A stretch of DNA of 64,000 nucleotides from Streptomyces sp. A012304 (GTDB lineage Bacteria; Actinomycetota; Actinomycetes; Streptomycetales; Streptomycetaceae). The DNA is taken from positions 60,905-124,904 of the forward strand of contig NZ_BQUN01000209.1 in NCBI RefSeq assembly GCF_026008495.1, in the 5' to 3' direction. Made by a program: the position numbers and the translations under genes. Within the stretch, counting starts at the first letter, position 1. Every line of letters starts with the position of its first letter. Below the pieces are notes generated by a model. It was not told the origin of the DNA. It saw nothing but the letters and a program-made list of their open reading frames with translations, and did not search any database. Positions 59,078 through 64,000 of the stretch are shown in pieces.

Positions 59078-59192
59078 GATGCCTCCTGAAACGGGTGGGG
59101 TCGCCAGGAGTGTCCGGTGGGGTCTACGCGCGCCGCATCGGTGAAATCGCCGGTCTTTACGGATCAAGTAACCCGTCGGTAACGTCGGTTGG

Positions 59193-61925
59193 GTGGTGAC
59201 TCCGGTGAACCCCCCACCTCTTGACCGCACTTCGCCACCACTCTCGGAAGGCGTCCGGGTGCGCGTGCTGCGTTCGGCGTACGGCGATCCGCGCGCGGCC
59301 GCCGAACTCGCGGCACGGCTGACGGAACGGCAGCGGGCCGGCCTGGACCCGCTGCCCGCCGAACCCGCCGATCTGGCGCCCGGGGTGCTGGGCGCCCACC
59401 GCCGTGCGGTGCGGGCGCTGCCGGACGACACCCGGCTGCTGCTCCTGCTCGCCGCGGCCGATCAGTATCCGGTGGCCACCCACGCCTTCCTGCGGGCGGT
59501 GGCCGCCGCCCGGCTCGACACCCGGCCCCTGGAGGCCGCCGAGACGGCCGGGATCGCCTGTGCCACGGCCGGCGGGGTCGGCTTCCGCGACGCCTGGACG
59601 CGGATCGCCGCCTACGAGACGGCGGCCCCGGCCGACCGGCGCGATGTGCACCGTCTGCTCGCCCGCGTCCTGCACGGGGCGGGGGAGACGGCCCGGCGGT
59701 CCTGGCACCGGGGCGCGGGCGCGCTCGGCCCCAGCGCGCGGCTCGCGGCGGAACTGGCCGCGTCGGCCGACCGGGCCCGCGCCGCCGGCGACCCGGCCCT
59801 CTCCGCCGCCCTCGCGGAACGGGCCGCGGCCCTCTGCCCCGACCCGCGCGAACGCCACCGCCTCCTCACCGATGCCGCCACCGACGCCTGGAACACCGGC
59901 GCCGGCGACCGCGCCCGCTCCCTCGCCGCCCAGCTGCACACCGAGGCCCTGCACGGCGTCCTCGCCCTGCGGACGGGACAGGCGGCGGAGGCGTTCGACG
60001 CCCTGACGACGGGGGCGGCGGCTGCGCCGGTGGGGTACGCGTATGGGTCCTCGGACGACCCGGTTCGGGCGGGGTACGCGAGCGGGTCCTCGGGCGACCC
60101 GGTGCCGGTGGGGTACGCGCACGGCTCCTCCGGCGACCTCGTGCCGGAGGGTCACGCCCACGGGTCCTCGGGTCTCCCCGGCGGGACGGCCGCCGACCCC
60201 GCCTCGGCCCCGCGCCTGGCCCCCCGGCCCACGCCCGCTCGATCCGGGCCGACCGCGACCCTCTGCCCTCTGCCACCGGTCGCGGACCCGCCGCCGCTCA
60301 CGTCTGCCGGCTCGTACCCGCCGGTCGCGGACCCGTCGCCGTCGGCTGCGCCTGCCCGGCCGTATCCGCCTCTGTCGCGCACGCCTGCCGGCCCGTACCC
60401 ACCGGTCGCGGACCCGTCGCCGTCGGCTGCGCCTGCCCGGCCGTATCCGCCTCTGTCGCGCACGCCTGTCGGCCCCTACCCACCGGTCGCAGACCCGCCA
60501 CCGCCGCTAACGCCCGCCGGCCCCTACCCACCGGTCGCGGACCCGCCTCCCTCGCCCGCGCCTGTCCGCTCATACCCGCCGTCCGTACCCGCCCGCCCGG
60601 GGGCGGCGTCTGTCCTCACCGCGTCGCACCTTCTCGCACGGGCCGCCGAGGCCGCCGTCTACACCGGTGATCTCCGCCGCTGCCGTGAGGCCCTGGTCGC
60701 CGCCCGGCGGCTCGGTATCGAACCGCCGGGCGTGCTCGGCGGACTCGCGGCCGCCGTGGACGGGCGCTACGAGGACGCCCGCGACCTGCTGGAGGCGACC
60801 GCCGGGCGGTGCGGGCCGGGCGGTGACCCCACCCTCCTCGTGCACGCCGGGATCGCCGCCCTGCTGCTCGGCGACCACACCCGCGCCGCCACCGCCACCG
60901 TCCGCGCGGCCGCCGCAGCCCGCGCCCGGGGTCTGGTGTCCCTGGTGTCCCAGGCCCAGGAGTTCCGTGCCTACGCCGACTTCTGGACCGGCCGCCCGCG
61001 TGCCGCCGAGGCCGCCGCCCTGGACGCGCTGGGACAGGCGTACGCCACCGGGCAGGACAACGGCGCCTGCCATCTGCAGGCCGCCCTCGCGATGTTCGCG
61101 GCGCTCACCGGCGATGCCGACCTGTGCCGCGAGCGGGCCGCCGCCGCCCGCGCGCACGCCCTCTCCCACGGACTGGGCCTGCCCGCCGCCCTCGCCCAGT
61201 GGGCGCTCGCCCACCTCGACCTCGCGCACGGCCGCTACGACGCGGCCGCGGTCCGGCTGCGCGCCCTGGCCGGACTCGGGCCCGGCCACGGACACCGGGC
61301 CATCCGCCACCTGGCCACCCCGCACTACGTCGAGGCCGCCGTCCGCAGCGGCGACACCCGTGTCGCCCGCGCCGCGCACACGGACTACGACCGCTGGGCA
61401 CGCGCCGTCCGCAGCCCCGACGACCTCGCCCTCAGCGCCCGCTGCCGGGCCCTGCTCGCCCCGGGGGCCGACGCCGTGGAGCACTACCGCGAGGCGCTCG
61501 ACCTGCACGACCACGGCACCCGCGCCGTCGAACGCGCCCGCACGGAGCTGCTGTTCGGCGGCGCCCTGCGCCGACTGCGCCGCCGTACCGAGGCCCGCGA
61601 CCGGCTGCACAGCGCGCTGGAGGCGTTCGAGTCGTTCGGGGCGCCGCACTGCGCCGACCGGGCCCGCGTGGAACTCCGCGCGCTGGGCGCCCCCGCCGCC
61701 ACCCCACGGGTCCCCGAGAGCCCCACCCAGCTCCTGACCGCCCAGCAGTTGCGGGTCGCCCGTATGGCCGCCGAGGGCGCCACCAACCGCGAGATCGCCG
61801 CCCGCCTCGCCCTCAGCCCCCGCACCATCGATCACCACCTACGCGGTGTCTTCACCCGCCTGGGCATCCGCTCCCGCATCGAACTGGTCCGGCTCCTCAC
61901 CGAGGAGCCGGCACACATCCGCTAG
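59193..61925 (+). CDS. LuxR-family regulator (LAL-like, no ATPase) with proline-rich insert
   Basis: A 910-residue regulator. Residues 50-270 resemble the post-ATPase helical region of LAL/MalT proteins (HRRAVRALPDDTRLLLLLAA; DVHRLLARVLHGAGETARRS), but no P-loop is present. A low-complexity tract spans about 278-469, with Gly-Ser-rich then YPPVADP-type Pro repeats. TPR-type helices resume at HLLARAAEAAVYTGDLRRCR. The C-terminal LuxR HTH is LTAQQLRVARMAAEGATNRE, IAARLALSPRTIDHHLRGVF. It should bind DNA through the HTH; ligand input unknown. Two GTGs start the frame. Repeats cause uncertain length across strains. Confidence 0.88.
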   Translation: MVTPVNPPPLDRTSPPLSEGVRVRVLRSAYGDPRAAAELAARLTERQRAGLDPLPAEPADLAPGVLGAHRRAVRALPDDTRLLLLLAAADQYPVATHAFLRAVAAARLDTRPLEAAETAGIACATAGGVGFRDAWTRIAAYETAAPADRRDVHRLLARVLHGAGETARRSWHRGAGALGPSARLAAELAASADRARAAGDPALSAALAERAAALCPDPRERHRLLTDAATDAWNTGAGDRARSLAAQLHTEALHGVLALRTGQAAEAFDALTTGAAAAPVGYAYGSSDDPVRAGYASGSSGDPVPVGYAHGSSGDLVPEGHAHGSSGLPGGTAADPASAPRLAPRPTPARSGPTATLCPLPPVADPPPLTSAGSYPPVADPSPSAAPARPYPPLSRTPAGPYPPVADPSPSAAPARPYPPLSRTPVGPYPPVADPPPPLTPAGPYPPVADPPPSPAPVRSYPPSVPARPGAASVLTASHLLARAAEAAVYTGDLRRCREALVAARRLGIEPPGVLGGLAAAVDGRYEDARDLLEATAGRCGPGGDPTLLVHAGIAALLLGDHTRAATATVRAAAAARARGLVSLVSQAQEFRAYADFWTGRPRAAEAAALDALGQAYATGQDNGACHLQAALAMFAALTGDADLCRERAAAARAHALSHGLGLPAALAQWALAHLDLAHGRYDAAAVRLRALAGLGPGHGHRAIRHLATPHYVEAAVRSGDTRVARAAHTDYDRWARAVRSPDDLALSARCRALLAPGADAVEHYREALDLHDHGTRAVERARTELLFGGALRRLRRRTEARDRLHSALEAFESFGAPHCADRARVELRALGAPAATPRVPESPTQLLTAQQLRVARMAAEGATNREIAARLALSPRTIDHHLRGVFTRLGIRSRIELVRLLTEEPAHIR
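60022..60590 (+). repeat. In-frame minisatellite coding for Gly-Ser and Pro-rich units
   Basis: A 45-48-bp unit (GYA-GSS-G-D-x-V-P type) repeats four times at about 60022-60165. Further on an 81-bp unit (27 codons, YPPVADPSPSAAPARPYPPL plus 7) starts at 60314 and 60395, nearly identical. It is followed by shorter 48-bp copies at 60476 and 60524. All copies keep the reading frame of the LuxR gene. Confidence 0.85.
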
Positions 61926-61929
61926 TACT

Positions 61930-61957
61930 GTGACCGGCAAGGTTCACCGGGTTGCTG
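61930..61957 (+). repeat. 28-bp direct repeat, left copy
   Basis: Begins 5 nt after the LuxR stop and matches 63735-63762 at 26 of 28 positions in the same orientation. The two copies bracket a patch of broken genes. Confidence 0.7.
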
Positions 61958-62017
61958 GTTGGTCGGCCTTGCAACCGTATGCTGCGGTCGTGCCCCCAGA
62001 CGGGAAAGGTTCTTGCC

Positions 62018-62332
62018 ATGAAACTGCCGATCGGCAGAGTCCTGCCTATCGGGATGCTGCTCTGCGGCGGTCTGTTCGTTTGGGCGGCGGCGACTGGCCT
62101 CAAGGCAAAACAGTGCCTGGAGGGACAGCTGCATCCGGACTTCAACGGCGCCACGATCACCGGGCGGGGTTGTGAGGTGACAACGACTTCCGGTGAGACC
62201 CTCGTCGTGGCGATCTCCGGCCCGCCGTTCGAAGCCGGGGTGGCTGGGGCACTCGGGTTCGTCGTCCTGGGCATGGCGACCGTAGTCATGCTCGTCCGAC
62301 GCGCACGTCGATGGTCGGTGGACCAGCGGTAG
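62018..62332 (+). CDS. Small membrane protein, 104 aa
   Basis: Two TM helices: VLPIGMLLCGGLFVWAAATG (residues about 9-28) and VAGALGFVVLGMATVVMLV (about 76-94). The loop between carries two Cys (KQCLEG; RGCEVTT) that could pair. A basic tail RRARRWSVDQR ends it. AAAGG before ATG 62018. I do not recognise a family. It lies just inside the left direct repeat, so may be an accessory cargo gene. Confidence 0.6.
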   Translation: MKLPIGRVLPIGMLLCGGLFVWAAATGLKAKQCLEGQLHPDFNGATITGRGCEVTTTSGETLVVAISGPPFEAGVAGALGFVVLGMATVVMLVRRARRWSVDQR

Positions 62333-62592
62333 ACAGAGCACTTGGCGCCCTGCAATGCCTTGACAATCCCCGCTGACATTGCCGAGGTCGCCGACTTCCT
62401 CTTATTTGATCAAGTCTCGGACACCCCACCTCGTGAAAGCGCGACGCTAACCTGCGGGCAGTCTGTCCGCCGCCCGGCAACTCGACCTTCGCCAGTACCG
62501 ACACGACTTCAGCGGGCGCGCCCGCTGAAGTCACCTGGGCATGATCCCGGCTGTCGCGCTCGGCGGCGTTGCACCAATCTGAGGGCTCCTCC
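62333..62592. other. Non-coding stretch around the palindrome
   Basis: This 260-nt stretch has no supported coding region. It contains a 28-bp palindrome and a stray TTGACA at 62360 without a partner -10. Confidence 0.4.
62505..62532. terminator. Perfect 28-bp palindrome, likely bidirectional terminator
   Basis: GACTTCAGCGGGCG (62505-62518) abuts its exact complement CGCCCGCTGAAGTC (62519-62532). As RNA it folds to a 12-bp stem with a CGCG loop. It lies between the small membrane protein and the GH32 relic, which converge. Confidence 0.65.
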
Positions 62593-62738
62593 TCACCTCC
62601 AGATGGACCTCAGCTGCCACGCCTGCAGCTGGTCGAGGGTGGCGGTGCCGCCTTCGGCGAAGACATCGATGCCGGTGCGGGAGGGGCCGGGGAAGATCTG
62701 GTCGGTGATCACCGCTTCGCCACTGCCGCCGAAGACTT
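62593..62738 (-). pseudogene. GH32 glycoside hydrolase C-terminal relic
   Basis: The minus strand codes VFGGSGEAVITDQIFPGPSR, then TGIDVFAEGGTATLDQLQAW and QLRSIW with a stop. That is the end of the C-terminal beta-sandwich module of GH32 levanases/sucrases ([VE]-V-F-G-x-x-G-x-A-V-I-T-x-x-I-F-P and FAxGGTATLxxLxxWxLxSIW). A stop (TAA) right upstream cuts it and the catalytic propeller is gone. Only the last 48 codons remain. Confidence 0.7.
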
Positions 62739-62747
62739 AAGCGAGTC

Positions 62748-63266
62748 GTGTACACGACGCTGAACAGCGTCGTGTGCCTCACCCGCGCCGGTGAGCTGCT
62801 GTGGAAATCAGACTTTCGGCCGCACTCGGACCGGCGCCGCGGTCACCGGCCTGGCTGTGCGCTGTCCTTGGACGGCCAGACTGTGTGGGTGTACCGGCCG
62901 GACGCGATGGCGGGGCGCGGGGGCGCAGATCAGTGGGTCGTGCACGACGCCAGCAGCGGGGAGGTCCTCGCCCGCCATGAGCTGGGGACAGTCGGGCACG
63001 GCGCCGGCCACCACGTGCACCCTGTGGACGGCAGCATCTACCTCGATATCGGTGAGGGCCAGGACGGCTCCGTCATTCTCAGGGGTGCGCCCGTGGCCGA
63101 CGGCGAGGTCGCCTCCCCGTCGTACGGCGCGCCCTCCGGCCAGTCATACACCGGCTCGGTCGTGGTGCAGCGCATCCGCAGATCAGGCCCCGTCCAGCGC
63201 TTGCCGTACCGGATCTGCGAGCTGGCATCGACCGCGTCCGCGAGGCGCTCGAAGGACAGGTCGTAG
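62748..63266 (+). pseudogene. Truncated beta-propeller-like hypothetical gene
   Basis: The frame (172 codons) opens VYTTLNSVVCLTRAGELLWK, then CALSLDGQTVWVYRPDAMAG, GADQWVVHDASSGEVLARHE and VHPVDGSIYLDIGEGQDGSV: repeated blades of a WD40/PQQ-like propeller. The expected start and the following blades are missing. Past about 63108 the frame merely reads the complement of the minus-strand gene beyond. The break from the GH32 relic is at about 62739-62747. It is a gene fragment, unlikely to work. Confidence 0.6.
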
Positions 63267-63418
63267 TCCCTCATGTGTTCCCACGAGCCCGGATTCTGCT
63301 CGCGCATCAGCGAGCGGAACATCAACAGCAGCCGCGCCAGGTCGTGCTGATCGACCCGGACAGTCTTCGTCTCCGGGTCGTAGCCGTACGTCGGGTCGTG
63401 GGCGGGCTTCTTCGGCAT
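63038..63418 (-). CDS. Hypothetical protein, probably 3'-truncated
   Basis: A 126-residue frame. The N-terminal 95 residues look genuine: MPKKPAHDPTYGYDPETKTV, DQHDLARLLLMFRSLMREQN, YDLSFERLADAVDASSQIRY, DLRMRCTTTEPVYDWPEG. After about 63130 it runs over the complement of the propeller fragment, so its natural end has been replaced. I do not recognise the family. The amphipathic helices and length look like accessory or phage-associated proteins. Confidence 0.5.
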   Translation of the reverse strand: MPKKPAHDPTYGYDPETKTVRVDQHDLARLLLMFRSLMREQNPGSWEHMRDYDLSFERLADAVDASSQIRYGKRWTGPDLRMRCTTTEPVYDWPEGAPYDGEATSPSATGAPLRMTEPSWPSPISR

Positions 63419-63589
63419 CGGTCCTCGTTCGCGTTGCTACGGCGCTCAGCGCCCCACCACAGGGCCCACGGTGCGGCCAGCGGCCTGACGCGTCGTGGTC
63501 GCTTCCAGCTGCTCAACGACCCGGGCCTGCCGGAGCCACGCTGACCGCTGCCGTTCGTGCGCCAGCCGAACCGCCTTGGGCTTGGTGTC
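63419..63589. other. Short non-coding gap
   Basis: No supported gene in this 171-nt gap; frames across it show only GC-bias translations. Confidence 0.4.
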
Positions 63590-63724
63590 TCAGGCTGGCG
63601 GCGGCGTCGCGCCGGGCAGCTCCGCGGCGAAGGCCCACCACTGTTCGATGGTCCACACGGCGACGCTGGAGCGGTCGGTGGACATCCGCAGCCACACCTC
63701 CTCGCCGCCGGGCGTGAGCGCCAC
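63590..63724 (-). CDS. Small protein or gene tail, 44 aa
   Basis: VALTPGGEEVWLRMSTDRSS then VAVWTIEQWWAFAAELPGAT ends with PPPA. Strongly protein-like, with three Trp in conserved-looking places. GTG 63724 could be a start, but the frame continues upstream without a clear RBS and it may be the C-terminal tail of a DUF397-like or other regulator-associated gene. It sits just before the right direct repeat. Confidence 0.35.
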   Translation of the reverse strand: MALTPGGEEVWLRMSTDRSSVAVWTIEQWWAFAAELPGATPPPA

Positions 63725-63734
63725 CTTTAGGGCC

Positions 63735-63762
63735 GTGACCGGGAAGGTTCGCCGGGTTGCTG
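63735..63762 (+). repeat. 28-bp direct repeat, right copy
   Basis: Matches 61930-61957 (26 of 28) in the same orientation, about 1.8 kb away. It is just outside the small 44-aa frame. Confidence 0.7.
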
Positions 63763-63925
63763 CTCGCGGGTCGCCGCGGCATCGGTCCTCCGAATGGTGG
63801 AAGCCTGCGCGCGGCCGAGGCCCGGACGTGGTCGGCTGAAGGCAGTATCACGCGGTGACGGCTTTGACCTGGCTCACCGACGGCCATCCGCGTGGGCGCG
63901 ACTTGGCACGGCGAAAGGAGCGGCC

Positions 63926-64000
63926 ATGACCAGCCGCACAGTCCAGGACCGGCTGTTCATTGGCGGGGACATGGTCTCGCCTGCCTCGGAAGACGTGATC
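63926..64000 (+). CDS. Aldehyde dehydrogenase family protein, 5' end only
   Basis: The first 25 codons (MTSRTVQDRLFIGGDMVSPA then SEDVI) match the standard N-terminus of NAD(P)-dependent aldehyde dehydrogenases, D-x-L-F-I-G-G-x-W-x-x-P-x-S. AAAGGAG lies six to seven bases before the ATG. The catalytic domains lie beyond the window. It is also the first normal gene after the decayed patch. Confidence 0.75.
   Translation, partial: MTSRTVQDRLFIGGDMVSPASEDVI

Noticed and set aside
62360..62365. TTGACA promoter-like box
   Set aside because: No acceptable -10 at 16-18 nt and no downstream gene on that strand.

Overview
The window reads as chromosomal DNA of a Streptomyces-type actinomycete. GC is very high with GC-rich third codon positions, and GTG and TTG starts are common. 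ATGA and GTGA gene overlaps are frequent. Marker genes fit: a divergent third EF-Tu, a SigJ-like ECF sigma factor, HxlR, Lrp, GntR and ROK regulators, and an RHH/Fic-like toxin-antitoxin pair. No rRNA, tRNA, CRISPR array or intact mobile element was seen. Roughly 75 real genes are packed on both strands.

Layout. 1-8.3 kb: the 5' end of uppP, an oxidoreductase/DUF6807 sugar-type pair, an HxlR regulator divergent from a thiolase, a TVP38-type membrane protein, tuf3 and a spermidine-synthase-like gene. 8.3-12.4 kb: an MFS exporter, two tandem membrane-anchored paralogues with P/Q-rich N-termini, and a hotdog thioesterase. 12.4-15.8 kb: a scarred stretch with a frameshifted galU tail abutting a frameshifted DUF721-type gene, then DUF4240, an SDR and a transposase relic. 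15.8-26.2 kb: a sigma-like/zinc-finger/TM/ricin chimera, DedA, two left-handed beta-helix proteins, EamA, XRE-cupin, YbaK, an ArsR-CDF metal divergon, a CoA-binding protein, a CysRS-like orphan, SixA and YigZ. 26.3-36.4 kb: sbcDC, two Lrp regulators around a rhodanese, a DUF885 peptidase-like protein and a PLP sulfur-amino-acid enzyme, then an ACT-GNAT fusion. 36.5-48.9 kb: Tat-exported PhoD, an alpha/beta hydrolase divergent from SigJ, GntR with a DasR-type operator, a tandem-repeat array behind a ROK regulator, a two-component system divergent from an ABC exporter, mug and purB. 49-59 kb: a GDSL esterase, two DUF21/CBS proteins, a GNAT, a deleted luciferase-like oxidoreductase, a MacB-type ABC system, the toxin-antitoxin pair, a methyltransferase and a secreted lipase. 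59.2-64 kb: a LuxR regulator carrying an expanded proline-rich repeat, a gene graveyard bracketed by 28-bp direct repeats (GH32 tail, truncated unknown genes), and the start of an aldehyde dehydrogenase.

The region is mostly ordinary core-arm Streptomyces housekeeping, transport and regulation. The unusual parts are the chimeric sigma/ricin protein, the repeat expansions at 41.2 and 60.1 kb, the two decayed patches, and several clear inverted-repeat operators in divergent promoters.
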